A DNA stretch of 53,894 nucleotides from Thauera aminoaromatica S2 (GTDB lineage Bacteria; Pseudomonadota; Gammaproteobacteria; Burkholderiales; Rhodocyclaceae), in contig NZ_AMXD01000011.1 in the NCBI RefSeq assembly GCF_000310185.1, positions 1 to 53,894 of the forward strand, written 5' to 3'. Positions 19,430-27,592 of the stretch are shown piece by piece; positions within the stretch are counted from its first letter, which is position 1; every line of letters begins with the position of its first letter. The notes beneath the pieces were generated by a model. That model did not search any database. It was not told the origin of the DNA and worked only from the letters and a program-made list of their open reading frames with translations. A program made the position numbers and the translations under genes.

Positions 19430-19635
19430 CCCCCACACCCGACATTCGGGCTGCCTCGTTCAGAATCGTCTGCCTCCATTTCAACAGTCGAGCCATGAGC
19501 ATCAGCCACCAGATATGCAACGCCCTTGTGATACACCCACTTTGGGCGCTCGTTGGGACCGCAGTCCTTGGCTATCTCGTCCTGCACATCCTGCGGAAGC
19601 GCAAAAATGCGCCGCAGCGAACCGGAGTTCGACAT
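19414..19635 (-). CDS. Possible small hypothetical protein
   Basis: This 73-residue frame (MSNSGSLRRIFALPQDVQDE... KWVYHKGVAYLVADAHGSTVE) looks protein-like and is more convincing than the frames opposite. The end overlaps the convergent 18980-19429 gene by 16 bases. A TTG at 19692 would extend it. No family is recognised. The rest of 19700-20120 holds repeats and no clear gene. Confidence 0.35.
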   Translation of the reverse strand: MSNSGSLRRIFALPQDVQDEIAKDCGPNERPKWVYHKGVAYLVADAHGSTVEMEADDSERGSPNVGCGGQSHS

Positions 19636-19993
19636 TCCAGAGTTTCTCAGCGGTCGACCGAGCACCGGCAACGATGTCAGCGGCGGCTTCAAGGGTGATT
19701 GGACAGAAGTTCACAGACTTCCTCGTCGTCCGAAGGACTGAAGGCTCGAAGCTGCCAGCGTTGGTGCTTCGTGCGCACCCCCCTGGTGCCGGGTATTCGT
19801 TGGATACCCGTGGATACCAGCCGGCTGGATACCGACTCCTGCGCGCGCGCGGAACACCCGGCAACGGCGTCACGAATCTCAGCTTTTCTCAGCAACTTCT
19901 CGGCAATCTGCACCGCAGAGATAGCGCAGCGTCAAGTTTCTACTGGTCGGACAGGCGAGAATTCTGCTCCCTGGCGTTTGCACCCCGGCGGGC

Positions 19994-20041
19994 GGAATAC
20001 TCCGGGCTGGAGCCTCAAAACCACTTCACACGCGCGCGTAC
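19994..20041. repeat. 48-bp direct repeat, left of RDD gene
   Basis: The stretch GGAATACTCCGGGCTGGAGC... through CGCGTAC matches 21787-21834 with about six mismatches and no gaps. Upstream of each copy are further shared pieces: TGGATACC repeats at 19801, 19810 and 19825, and at 21648 and 21660. A TTTAGGGACTC motif lies nearby at 20058, 21751 and 21852. The paired repeats bracket the RDD gene. Confidence 0.75.
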
Positions 20042-20119
20042 GATTCACCAATCAGACTTTAGGGACTCAAGAAAGCCCGCTCTTCGCGCGTTTTGAGACA
20101 GCAGGTGTGAGAACTTCGG

Positions 20120-21310
20120 TTAATCCCAAATTCCGGCAATTACGAGACAATTCTGATTTCCCTCAGCGAAAATTTGCCACGGCAGTATGCTGAAAGTCGC
20201 AACAACGCTCTCTCCAGGAGCCACGGAGCGTCCAAGTTGAACATGGAATGTCTCATGGTTTGAGGAGCTGGCGCAGACCCGCGGCTCAAAGTGAAATCTG
20301 ACTGTTCGAATGTTATAAACAGAGGGGTTCGGGATGTGAATGAAGAATGAGCCATCCTCAATCCACCAAGTTGAACCGTTCTCAATGGACAAAACGTCGT
20401 CGCTGGGCCACATGCCACCCGATACTTGGTCACGTTCGAGGTGCTGCCCAACAACCGTATCAATCGTCCCGTTACGGACCATGCCTTGCAGAGCACGCAC
20501 CAATAGCTGCCAATCGTCATTTCTCGCCATTAAGGCGCTCGATTGGCCTGTATTTACTTGAAAAAGAACAGCGTTGATAGAAACAAGAAGAACAAGAAAC
20601 AGGGCAGCGGCGAGCCCCCGAAGAAGCCCAACCCGCTTTTCGACAACCTGAGTTTCCGACGCACGGTCGTAGGTCGCACAGCCCTCTTTCCTCACCTTGT
20701 CGCCCTGATAGGCCATGGCAAAGAGGTTGAGAGCCGGAAGCCCAAGAGCGAGGCCGCTCACCCATAGACGCATATTCCTTGCGAGATGGTCTATGGCCGG
20801 CAAGGCCCTCATGGACTTGTCGACGACACGCAACCCCAGAAGCGCCTTTCCGGGCGAGTTGGAGAACATCGCGACGACGAAAGCATCAAAAGCGAGAACT
20901 AGCGGGGTGAGCAAAACGCCAAGCACCATGGCGTCTGATTCCTGCAGCCAGTTATTGACACTCGCATCGTTTGAGCCGAGGTAACCGACCGTTGCACCAA
21001 CTAAAGGCGCCTCCCACATGAAGTCGACGAGTCTCGCTACGAACCGCTTCCAAGGCTTGGCCTGTACCGGCTCCTCCAACGCATCACCGATAGCATCCGC
21101 GCTCGGTGGGGCGATTTTTGGTGCAGACGTGGGGGCTAGGTCGGACGGAGTCTCCAGTTTGAGTTGCTGAACGCGCAGCTTGATATACCCTGCGACGGTC
21201 TTAGCCTTGTCACCATCAACATCGGAAAGCGCTCTGGCCCAAAGTGCGAGAACAACCTTCTGGCTGCGCACCTCCTGCAGAGCCTGCTCAAAAAAACGGT
21301 CATCGTTCAC
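20120..21310 (-). CDS. RDD-family membrane protein
   Basis: The GTG at 21310 gives a 396-residue product (VNDDRFFEQALQEVRSQK...). The frame is open to 21487, but the extra 59 residues look like leader sequence; the start is uncertain. After a soluble helical N-terminus comes an RDD domain (KRFVARLVDFMWEAPLVGATVGYLG, AFDAFVVAMFSNSPGKALLGLRVVDK), with three or four TM segments. Another TM (LLRGLAAALFLVLLVSINAVLF) leads to a C-terminal soluble domain with SGGMWPSDDVLSIENGSTWWIEDG. RDD proteins are poorly characterised membrane proteins; some have been linked to ion transport. It is cargo flanked by 48-bp repeats. The strong amino-acid diversity indicates a genuine gene. Confidence 0.8.
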   Translation of the reverse strand: MNDDRFFEQALQEVRSQKVVLALWARALSDVDGDKAKTVAGYIKLRVQQLKLETPSDLAPTSAPKIAPPSADAIGDALEEPVQAKPWKRFVARLVDFMWEAPLVGATVGYLGSNDASVNNWLQESDAMVLGVLLTPLVLAFDAFVVAMFSNSPGKALLGLRVVDKSMRALPAIDHLARNMRLWVSGLALGLPALNLFAMAYQGDKVRKEGCATYDRASETQVVEKRVGLLRGLAAALFLVLLVSINAVLFQVNTGQSSALMARNDDWQLLVRALQGMVRNGTIDTVVGQHLERDQVSGGMWPSDDVLSIENGSTWWIEDGSFFIHIPNPSVYNIRTVRFHFEPRVCASSSNHETFHVQLGRSVAPGESVVATFSILPWQIFAEGNQNCLVIAGIWD

Positions 21311-21786
21311 TTGTGTAGTGCCCCTATGAGTCCGCATCTCAGGATGCTGGTTGCTGCGCACGACCTCCTCATGCCGCACCGCGACACCGGCATAGCACAG
21401 TATGGTTGGCAGCCCGGCCTCATCCCACAACTCGGTTTCATCATACGCATTTTGACTCGTGCAAGGCTGCAAGATACATATCGCCACGTGGGTAGGCGCG
21501 CTGCTTGCGTTTTAGGTGACGCGGGGCGCACCTCTTGCAGGTGAATCAGCGCTGGGCAATTGGAGCGCACCGTTTCGTACCTGCCGGGTAGCCTCGCCGC
21601 CTCCCTTGCCCGTCTCACGGCACGCCGGCTTTCCCTTGGGCACCCTATGGATACCTCGCTGGATACCGTCCGTTTTTCCGGTAACCGAGCCGGTAACCGC
21701 CGATGCTCGCCCGCGCAGACAACGAAAGCCGGCGCGGAATTCGGGCGTCTTTTAGGGACTCGGAAAACTCTGGTCCTCGCGCGCGC

Positions 21787-21834
21787 GGAATGCTCCGGGT
21801 TGGTGCCTCAAAACCACTTCACGCGCGTGCGTAC
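21787..21834. repeat. 48-bp direct repeat, right of RDD gene
   Basis: This is the partner of 19994-20041 in the same orientation, 1.79 kb apart. It is bracketed by two near-identical 21-bp copies, TTTTAGGGACTCGGaAAACTC (21750-21770) and a one-base variant (21851-21871). The gap 21488-21850 otherwise shows no supportable gene. Confidence 0.75.
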
Positions 21835-21852
21835 TGGTCGCAAAGCGGCCTT

Positions 21853-22083
21853 TTAGGGACTCGGGAAACTCATCCCCCTGCCATCAGAACTAAGGTTTTC
21901 TGAAGTGGCATATTCAGCATCTTGGTACGGGCGAAGTTCGCGGCATACCTCGCTCACCTGTGCAGCCAGTGCAACATTTAGGCGCGCGGCTTCATGCCCT
22001 ATCTCGACCGCGGCAAACTGCTGGCTGCTGCCGGCCATCAGTTCCCCAATCATCCGAGAGACACGCCGCCACCGTGCAAACAC
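21853..22083 (-). CDS. Possible small hypothetical protein
   Basis: A 76-residue frame from a GTG (or ATG at 22053) reads RMIGELMAGSSQQFAAVEIGHEAARLNVALAAQVSEVCREL, an amphipathic helical pattern typical of real proteins. No family is recognised. It lies downstream of the Rep-like gene on the same strand. Confidence 0.4.
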   Translation of the reverse strand: MFARWRRVSRMIGELMAGSSQQFAAVEIGHEAARLNVALAAQVSEVCRELRPYQDAEYATSENLSSDGRGMSFPSP

Positions 22084-22330
22084 TCTGCTCGCAGCATGCT
22101 AGTAGCAGGCCGGCACTGTTCGCGGTGCGCGGGCCCACTTTGTGGCCAGAACCGGTTGATGTCTTGCTGGCGTAGTGCAGCAGCACCGGCAGCGGACGGC
22201 GATGATTGTCTAGCGAGGCGACAATGACCTGCGCGGCGGCCTTGATGCCGGCGATGGGTGTCGAGCGGGTCGTTTGACTCGCCCTGATGCGCTGCTCTTT
22301 TTCCGCTGGATATGGCTACATCTAAATAGC

Positions 22331-22456
22331 TACCGGGAGACGGTGGCATCAAAATGGACTTTTCGTGCCCTACTGCACCGGCAGACGGTGGCATCAGCTC
22401 ATCCATGCCACCGGCAGACGGTGCTATCAGGCGCTTGATGCCACCGGGAGACGGTG
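22331..22456. repeat. Four iteron-like dyad repeats CACCGGnAGACGGTG
   Basis: Copies start at 22331, 22376, 22409 and 22442 (spacings 45, 33 and 33). Each contains the interrupted palindrome CACCG-N5-CGGTG (TACCG in the first), and three continue into a GGCATCA- or GCTATCA-type tail. The last copy is inside the end of the Rep-like gene. They could be replication iterons, operator sites, or the remains of a repetitive C-terminal protein tail. Confidence 0.85.
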
Positions 22457-22858
22457 CCGCGTTTTGATTTCCTCGGGCGTCAGCAGGTAGGCATTGACCA
22501 CGAACTCGAACGGCTTGATGTCCATCTCGGGTACGTAGTCCAGCGGTCTCCAGGTGATGCCATACCAAGCTGCTCTGCGGGGCATCATCGGCAGTCGGGT
22601 TTGCTGGATGAATCCTGCAGACTCCAGGTCCCTGCGCGCGCGTATCAGTGTGTCGTTGCTGCTCCATCCACGCCTCTTCAGCACGGACAAGGTGCAGAGC
22701 AGTTGTCCGTTGTTGGTGCCGACGTACTGGCGCGCGATGTCCAGCAGCAGACGGGTTGCCGGGGCGCTCAAGTTGATGAAGGCCGCGGCGTCCATGACGG
22801 TATGCGGCAGGGCTAGGAATCGACCCTTGATGCCGCTCTTGGTGCGTTCGCGGCCCAT
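22427..22858 (-). CDS. Winged-helix, Rep-like DNA-binding protein
   Basis: The 143-residue protein starts MGRERTKSGIKGRFLALPH. Its central part (FINLSAPATRLLLDIARQYVGTNNGQLLCTLSVLKRRGWSSNDTLIRARRDLESAGFIQQTR) reads as a winged helix-turn-helix like that of plasmid/phage replication or MarR-type proteins. It starts two codons after the upstream (IS-split) gene, so the two form an operon. The C-terminus ends in iteron-like DNA; a shift of one base near 22456 would continue it into a PSPGG/PSAGG repeat tail. Function is inferred only from fold and position. Confidence 0.75.
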   Translation of the reverse strand: MGRERTKSGIKGRFLALPHTVMDAAAFINLSAPATRLLLDIARQYVGTNNGQLLCTLSVLKRRGWSSNDTLIRARRDLESAGFIQQTRLPMMPRRAAWYGITWRPLDYVPEMDIKPFEFVVNAYLLTPEEIKTRHRLPVASSA

Positions 22859-22861
22859 GAG

Positions 22862-23208
22862 TCATGCGCCCATCAGCAACAGCACCGAAACTGCACCAAG
22901 CGCAAGCCAGCCGGCAAGCTCGGGCGCGATGCGTCCGGAACTGCGGCTGCGCAGCCACGCGGCAATTTTCCGGCGGTCAGCGGGGGTCGCGTGATACACA
23001 CCGGGACGGCAGGGGCGGCCGTCGCGGTCGATGGCTTCCACGCGCTCGCACGGCAATTCAAGACCACGGCGGCGCAGTTCTGCCACCAGCTCGGGGCCGT
23101 TCGATGCACCGGCTGCGCGGTCGACCTCTTCGCGCTTCGCGGGGCGTTGCAGCAGCAAAGCCAAGACGCGCTGATGGCGCGGATTGTCGGTGTCGAATCG
23201 GGGCGGTG
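22862..23208 (-). pseudogene. 3' part of an island gene split by IS21-family insertion
   Basis: This part encodes PRFDTDNPRHQRVLALLLQR... REEVDRAAGASNGPELVAELRRRG, a DNA-binding-like domain with a C-terminal TM helix (LAGWLALGAVSVLLLMGA). Its original start is 2.5 kb away, at 25743. Joining 25743-25694 directly to 23201-22862 restores one continuous frame reading MKNAPDSTAAESALAPPRFD and on, 129 residues. A TTG created at the IS end (23221) could still drive a 119-residue product, so residual function is possible. Confidence 0.85.
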
Positions 23209-23278
23209 TGCCCAGCGTCAATTACCTTGGCCGGTCGACGTCAATTATCCTGGCCGGTGGAAGCGAGGCATGAGGGGT

Positions 23279-24076
23279 TCAGCCTTTCGGCTTTGAGGTG
23301 TTGAGGGTGCGTTGCTCAGAAGGGGCGAGCCCCTTCTGAGCAACGCGGCGGCGGAAGCTTTCCACGTTCATCTCGAAGAGCGTGGCGTGATGCACGAGCC
23401 GGTCGACGGTGGCCAGCGTCATGGCCGGTTCGGCAAAGACGTGGCCCCACTCCGAGAACGGCTGATTCGCAGTGATGGCCAGGCTTCTGCGCTCGTAGCG
23501 CTCGGCGATGAGCTCGAAGAGCACCGAGGTCTCGCCCTGGTCGCGGCGGACGTAGCTGAAGTCGTCGCAGATCAGCAGGTCGAAGCGGTCGAGTTTGGCC
23601 AGCTCGGCCGGCAAGCGCAGATCGCGCCGGGCGGCCTGCAGGCGCTGCACCAGATCGCTCGTGCGGGTGAAGAGCACGCGGTAGCCACGTTCGATGAGGG
23701 CGTGGCCGATACTGGCGATCAGGTGCGTCTTGCCAACACCCGGTGGTCCGAAGAGCAGGATGTTCGCGCCTTGTTCGAGCCAGCTGTCGCCCTCGGCCAG
23801 CGCGGTGACGTGCGCCTTGGAGACCGTCGGCACGGCCGTGAAGTCGAAGGCCGACAGGCGCTTGTCCGGCGGCAAGGCGGACTCGGCTCGATGGCGGTCG
23901 ATGCGGCGCGTCTCGCGCTCGTGCATCTCGTGCTCGCACAGGGCGGCCAGAAACCGCTCGGCCGGCCAGCCTTCGCGGTTCGACTGCTCGGCCAGCGCCG
24001 ACCACAGCCGCTTGATGGTGGGCAGCCGCAGCTCGGTGAGCATCATGGGCAGCGTCGCCGTCTCGATGACGCTCAT
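23279..24076 (-). CDS. istB: IstB-like transposition ATPase
   Basis: This 265-residue AAA+ protein has Walker A GPPGVGKTHLIASIG, Walker B LLICDDFSY, and the IstB features LPTIKRLWSALAEQSNREGW and SLAITANQPFSEWGHVF. It is the transposition helper of IS21 elements that directs the IstA transposase to targets. The ATG overlaps the istA stop (ATGA). Length and motifs look intact. Confidence 0.95.
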   Translation of the reverse strand: MSVIETATLPMMLTELRLPTIKRLWSALAEQSNREGWPAERFLAALCEHEMHERETRRIDRHRAESALPPDKRLSAFDFTAVPTVSKAHVTALAEGDSWLEQGANILLFGPPGVGKTHLIASIGHALIERGYRVLFTRTSDLVQRLQAARRDLRLPAELAKLDRFDLLICDDFSYVRRDQGETSVLFELIAERYERRSLAITANQPFSEWGHVFAEPAMTLATVDRLVHHATLFEMNVESFRRRVAQKGLAPSEQRTLNTSKPKG

Positions 24077-25569
24077 GCCGCCACCTCGTACAGCGTGTCG
24101 TAGACCGACAGCGCGGGCAACGACACAGTGACCGCCGGCATGGGCGTCTGGCGCGGCGCAAAGCGCGCCTCGAGTCCTTCGAGATCGGGCAAGGTGCCCG
24201 CCTGCAGCAAACCCCCGAGGATCTGCGCGAGTTGGACCTCGCACGCGCCGCGTGCGGCCAGATCAAGCAGCCCCACCATGAGCTTGCAGGCCTGGCGCTC
24301 GGGCAAGGTCTCGACCAAGCGCTCCCAGGTCTGCCGGTACTCGGCGCGGGGGAACATGTCGTCGCGCAGCGCCCAACGGGCAAAGGCGCCGGGTTTGCGC
24401 TTGAGCGCGGGCAGCAAGTGCCGGTAGTCGAGCTGCTTGCCGCGCCGCTTGCCTGCCGGCACCGCTCCGCGCGCGCTCTCGAACACGCACACCCCGCCCA
24501 GCCAGCCCTCGAGGCGCTCGGGGTAGAGGCGAAACTGGAGCCGATGGCCGATCAGGCGCGAGGGCACGCTGTAGAGCACGCGGCGGATGCTGACGGTGCT
24601 GAACTTGGTCACGCGCGCCTCGATCTCCTCGTACTCGCTGGTCCGGCGCATGGGGAGCTCAGCGAGCTGGCTGCGCTCTTCGGCCAGCCGCGTCTGGATG
24701 CGCCGGTTCAGGCGTGTGACGACCTCTGCGACGAACCGCTGATAGTCGGCTGTGGTGGCGAACTCGCGGTGCCCACGCAGCAGCAGCGCCTGCTCGAGCG
24801 CGCCCTTGAGGCTGCCTTGGCGCGATTCAATGGCGCCGTTCTCGTGCGACTGGCCCAGATTGTTCCGGCTCGGACGCAGGCCATAGTGCCGGCACAGATC
24901 TTCGTAGCGGCGCGTGAGCGTTTCCGCTTCGGCCAGGTTGTTGAAGGCGGCCGACAGGCTGTCGGTACGGTGTTCTTCGGGCACCCCACCCAGGGCCCAC
25001 AGGGCATTCTGCAGACCCTGCGCCAGGGCGGCGAAGCTCTCGCCGCCGCACACGAGTTCAGCATGGCGCCAGCCCGAGTACGCCAGCGCGAACTGGTATA
25101 GGCGATGCGCGAAGTGTTCGCCGCCCACCGTGATCCTGAGTTCGTCACACACGGTGAAGTCCGACAGCGCCAAACGGCCCGGCGGATTGGCTTGCGAGAA
25201 GAACACCTCCTTCTCGTGTCCGTGCTCGGCGCGCCACATGCGGATCCGCCGCTGCAGGGTGCGCAGCACCCCATCGCCGAACACCTCACCGTGACGGCGC
25301 TGCAACTCCTCGAGCAGGGTTCGGCCCTGCAGCCCGGGTTCGCGCTCGAGCAAGGGCACCAGCTCCTGCTCCCAGACGTCCGCCAACGGATCGGCGCGCG
25401 TCCGCCATGTCCTCGGTCCGCGCTGCGACGGCAACCCGTCAGCCTGCTCGATGCGCCGTGCTGAGCGCACGCTGATGCCCATCCGGGCCGCCGCGATCTG
25501 CTGCGTCGCCTGCCTTCTTGCTTCCTTGTATTTGCGCACTTGTTGGTCCGTGATCTTCTTGCCGGGCAC
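24073..25569 (-). CDS. istA: IstA transposase (IS21 family, DDE)
   Basis: This 498-residue protein has an N-terminal HTH (ITDQQVRKYKEARRQATQQIAAARMGISVRSARRIEQ), an rve integrase core (LALSDFTVCDELRITVGGEHF; GVPEEHRTDSLSAAFNN; NNLGQSHENGAIESRQGSLK) and a C-terminal DNA-binding part. It appears full length, so the element may be active. It acts with IstB. Confidence 0.95.
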   Translation of the reverse strand: MPGKKITDQQVRKYKEARRQATQQIAAARMGISVRSARRIEQADGLPSQRGPRTWRTRADPLADVWEQELVPLLEREPGLQGRTLLEELQRRHGEVFGDGVLRTLQRRIRMWRAEHGHEKEVFFSQANPPGRLALSDFTVCDELRITVGGEHFAHRLYQFALAYSGWRHAELVCGGESFAALAQGLQNALWALGGVPEEHRTDSLSAAFNNLAEAETLTRRYEDLCRHYGLRPSRNNLGQSHENGAIESRQGSLKGALEQALLLRGHREFATTADYQRFVAEVVTRLNRRIQTRLAEERSQLAELPMRRTSEYEEIEARVTKFSTVSIRRVLYSVPSRLIGHRLQFRLYPERLEGWLGGVCVFESARGAVPAGKRRGKQLDYRHLLPALKRKPGAFARWALRDDMFPRAEYRQTWERLVETLPERQACKLMVGLLDLAARGACEVQLAQILGGLLQAGTLPDLEGLEARFAPRQTPMPAVTVSLPALSVYDTLYEVAA

Positions 25570-25693
25570 CGAGCGCCTCCCAACGCCTGTCGTCAGAAGA
25601 GCACTCTATCCCTCGCTTCCGGACCTTCCCGGCTGCAGATCCAACCGGCCAGGATAGTTGTCGTCGACCGGTCAGGTTAATTGTCGCCGGCCA

Positions 25694-25743
25694 GGCGGTG
25701 CTAGGGCGCTCTCGGCTGCTGTGCTGTCGGGGGCGTTTTTCAT
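25694..25743 (-). pseudogene. 5' part of the gene split by the IS21 element
   Basis: This fragment encodes MKNAPDSTAAESALAPP and starts one base after the stop of the AlpA-like gene (25745), which places it in the same operon. The codons run straight into the target duplication and match the remainder at 22862-23208 when the IS is removed. Confidence 0.85.
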
Positions 25744-25744
25744 G

Positions 25745-25951
25745 TTACGCCACCTCGCCGGTGAGCAGGCGCTCGATAGCCTCGGCAGGCCACGCCAGGA
25801 AGCGGGAAGGCAGTTTGTGCGGGCGGATGCCGGCATAGTGCCCGGCGCGGCAAACAGCAGCGCGCAGGGTTTGCGGCTTGATGTGAAGGGCGGCGGCGGC
25901 CTGCTCGGTGCTATAGGTTCGGCAGGTGGTCGGGATGGCTTGGGCTTGCAT
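25745..25951 (-). CDS. AlpA-like small helix-turn-helix protein
   Basis: The 68-residue protein reads YSTEQAAAALHIKPQTLRAAVCRAGHYAGIRPHKLPSRFLAWPAEAIERLL, the MerR/AlpA-type HTH found in phages and integrative elements as an excision or gene regulator. A GGAG ribosome-binding site precedes the ATG by about nine bases. It heads the operon with the split gene and the Rep-like gene. Confidence 0.8.
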   Translation of the reverse strand: MQAQAIPTTCRTYSTEQAAAALHIKPQTLRAAVCRAGHYAGIRPHKLPSRFLAWPAEAIERLLTGEVA

Positions 25952-26002
25952 CGCGGGGACTCCGTCGTTGGTGACGAAACCACGGTATTTCCCGGCGTTG
26001 CA

Positions 26003-26095
26003 TGGCGAAATTCAGGCGGAATAGTGGCGAAAGCGTGGCGACTTTCCGGCGGTTTCGCGCCTCAGTCGCCACAATCGCGGGCGGAAAAATGGCGA
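26003..26095. repeat. TGGCGA repeat cluster (possible operator)
   Basis: TGGCGA occurs at 26003, 26025, 26036 and 26090, with an inverted copy in AGTCGCCAC (26064-26072) that pairs with GTGGCGACT (26035-26043). The cluster lies between the AlpA-like gene and the gene upstream, so it may be the operator or start region of the AlpA operon. Confidence 0.5.
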
Positions 26096-26917
26096 CTAGT
26101 CGAAATTGCCTGTCAGCAGGTGCCCACAGTCGCGTGAGCGGTGCGGTAGGTTGTTTGCCAGGACTCGCGCGCACCGCTCCCACTTCCAGCCGGCGGGCGC
26201 TTGCCGTTCCAGCCACCAGCGCGCGGCGCGGTAGGGGTTGAAGGTGCCGCGTCCTTCTCGCGCCTCAATCAGGCCATTCCGAGGAGCGCGCTCGGCATAT
26301 TTCGCCCACTTCCCGCCATCGGGAAATAGCGCCTCCAGGGTTGGCACCCGCACAGGGTCGAACAGGGCAGCCAGCTCGGCGTCATCATCTCGGATGGTGT
26401 CATCTACCTTTGGCTCAGCTTCGGCCGCGGTATCGTGTCGAGCGGCTGAGCCGCCCTTCGGCATGCCTTCTCGTACCGCATCCTCCAAATTCGGCGGGAT
26501 TCTCGGAGTGAAGTTCAGCTCTTTGTCGCCAGGGCGCTCACCGACGATGTAAAGCACTCGCCACCAGCCGGTAACGCTTTTCTCAAGCTCGTCGCGCCAA
26601 ACGAAGCAGTGCGACGGAAGCTCCAGAATGGACTGCTCGCGCCATGCTGGATATGAATCGCCCTCCATTTCGTCGAGCCTCGCCGACAGCGCATCAAGCG
26701 CTCGCGCCGGTCCATCCCACTCCTTCGGCAGCATCGCGGAAATGCTCCCGTCACTGGCAATGTGGTACGCCGTCACCCCTTCAAGCTTTCCGCTTTCAAG
26801 TCGGTGCGCCAGTCCCTCTGCTACTGCATCTGGTGAAAATGACTGCCATCCAGTCACAAACGGAATTGCCCTGACGGGCAGCGCCTCGCGTCCAGCGATG
26901 ATGACGACACAGTTCAT
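26096..26917 (-). CDS. Conserved island protein of unknown function
   Basis: The ATG at 26917 gives 273 residues (MNCVVIIAGREALPVRAIPFVTGWQ...), with GGAG about seven bases upstream; longer starts (26923 or 27010) lack support. Features are VTAYHIASDGSISAMLPKEWDGPARALDALSARLDEME, a middle SHCFVWRDELEKSV, and a C-terminal FNPYRAARWWLERQAPAGWKWERCARVLANNLPHRS. The layout resembles proteins near AlpA regulators in other tRNA islands, from memory. No enzymatic motif is recognised. Confidence 0.72.
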   Translation of the reverse strand: MNCVVIIAGREALPVRAIPFVTGWQSFSPDAVAEGLAHRLESGKLEGVTAYHIASDGSISAMLPKEWDGPARALDALSARLDEMEGDSYPAWREQSILELPSHCFVWRDELEKSVTGWWRVLYIVGERPGDKELNFTPRIPPNLEDAVREGMPKGGSAARHDTAAEAEPKVDDTIRDDDAELAALFDPVRVPTLEALFPDGGKWAKYAERAPRNGLIEAREGRGTFNPYRAARWWLERQAPAGWKWERCARVLANNLPHRSRDCGHLLTGNFD

Positions 26918-27016
26918 TTCGCGCTCCATCGTGCGCACCATCGGTAAAGGGTGCCGCCCCAGGCCGGCGATGGTCTCCGGCTTTTCCCTCCGTCGAGGTA
27001 GGGGCGGCATGCTCGG

Positions 27017-27298
27017 TCAGGCGGTGCGTTCCAGGCGCACCACGGCGCGGCTTCCGGTCGCCTCGGCATAACGGGCCAGCGTGCGCATGCTCGGCATGGT
27101 GCGGCCACTCTCCAGGCGGGCGATGGTCGATTGCGTCGTGTGCATGCGCTCGGCAAGCTCGGATTGAGTCAGGCCAGCGCGGGTCCGGGCAGCGATGAGT
27201 TCGCGGGCAAGCTCGAACTCCGGCGCTTGCGCGTCGTACTCGGCGCGGGCCTCGGGGTTCGCCAGAATGCGGGCCTTCAGGGCGGCAAGCTCAGTCAT
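27017..27298 (-). CDS. XRE-family regulator
   Basis: The 93-residue protein has a clear HTH_3 domain (ARTRAGLTQSELAERMHTTQSTIARLESGRTMPSMRTLARYAEAT) after a helical N-terminus like HigA-type antitoxins. It starts three bases after the stop of the preceding XRE gene, as third gene of the toxin operon. Confidence 0.88.
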   Translation of the reverse strand: MTELAALKARILANPEARAEYDAQAPEFELARELIAARTRAGLTQSELAERMHTTQSTIARLESGRTMPSMRTLARYAEATGSRAVVRLERTA

Positions 27299-27301
27299 CG
27301 G

Positions 27302-27592
27302 TCAGGCTCTCAGGGCCTCGATGACGGCGGCGGGGTTGCGCTCGATGACGTTCAGCAGCACCAGCGCGGGACCGTGCGGGGTGCGGTCGCCTCGCTCCCA
27401 ATGGCGAAGGGTCGCCGTCGAGAATCCGAAGCGCGCGGCGAACTGCTCTTGCGTCATGCCCACCTTGGCGCGCAGGGCTTTCACGTCCACCGGGCGCGGG
27501 CGGTGAATGCGGGTGCCCGGCGCGGGGTGTCCTTCGGCGTGTTCGATGGCCTCTTGCAGGCCACGCTTGATGCTCTCGAATGCGGTGCTCAT
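27302..27592 (-). CDS. XRE-family antitoxin-like regulator
   Basis: This 96-residue protein (MSTAFESIKRGLQEAIEHAEGH...) has the HTH VDVKALRAKVGMTQEQFAARFGFSTATLRHWERGDRTPHG. This is the usual arrangement for the antitoxin partner of a RelE/HigB-type toxin. Its ATG overlaps the toxin stop (ATGA). A frameshifted second copy lies at 29711-29991. Confidence 0.9.
   Translation of the reverse strand: MSTAFESIKRGLQEAIEHAEGHPAPGTRIHRPRPVDVKALRAKVGMTQEQFAARFGFSTATLRHWERGDRTPHGPALVLLNVIERNPAAVIEALRA

Larger units (their letters stand above)
23209..25693 (-). mobile_element. IS21-family insertion sequence, complete
   Basis: The element is 2485 bp and starts TG at both ends (TGCCCAGCGTCAATTA left; TGGCCGGCGACAATTA on the complement of the right). 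Each end carries two tandem copies of a repeat like GTCAATTATCCTGGCCGGT (left copies around 23217 and 23241; right copies around 25645-25685), as is normal for IS21. A 7-bp target duplication GGCGGTG is present at 23202-23208 and 25694-25700. It carries istA and istB overlapping by four bases. Confidence 0.93.

Noticed and set aside
19426-19698. Plus-strand frame with a TM-like stretch (WALVGTAVLGYLVLHILRKRK)
   Set aside because: It lies opposite a more protein-like minus-strand frame and its tail is arginine/glutamine-rich; evidence is not enough to call it.
22331-22456. CRISPR array
   Set aside because: Only four short dyads at 33-45-bp spacing, with intervening sequence too short and an overlap with coding sequence; no cas genes.
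22050-22958. Long minus-strand frame across the Rep-like gene as a separate protein
   Set aside because: Most of it is the shadow of the 22427-22858 gene; only the PSAGG-repeat part is of interest and is reported as a possible frameshifted tail.
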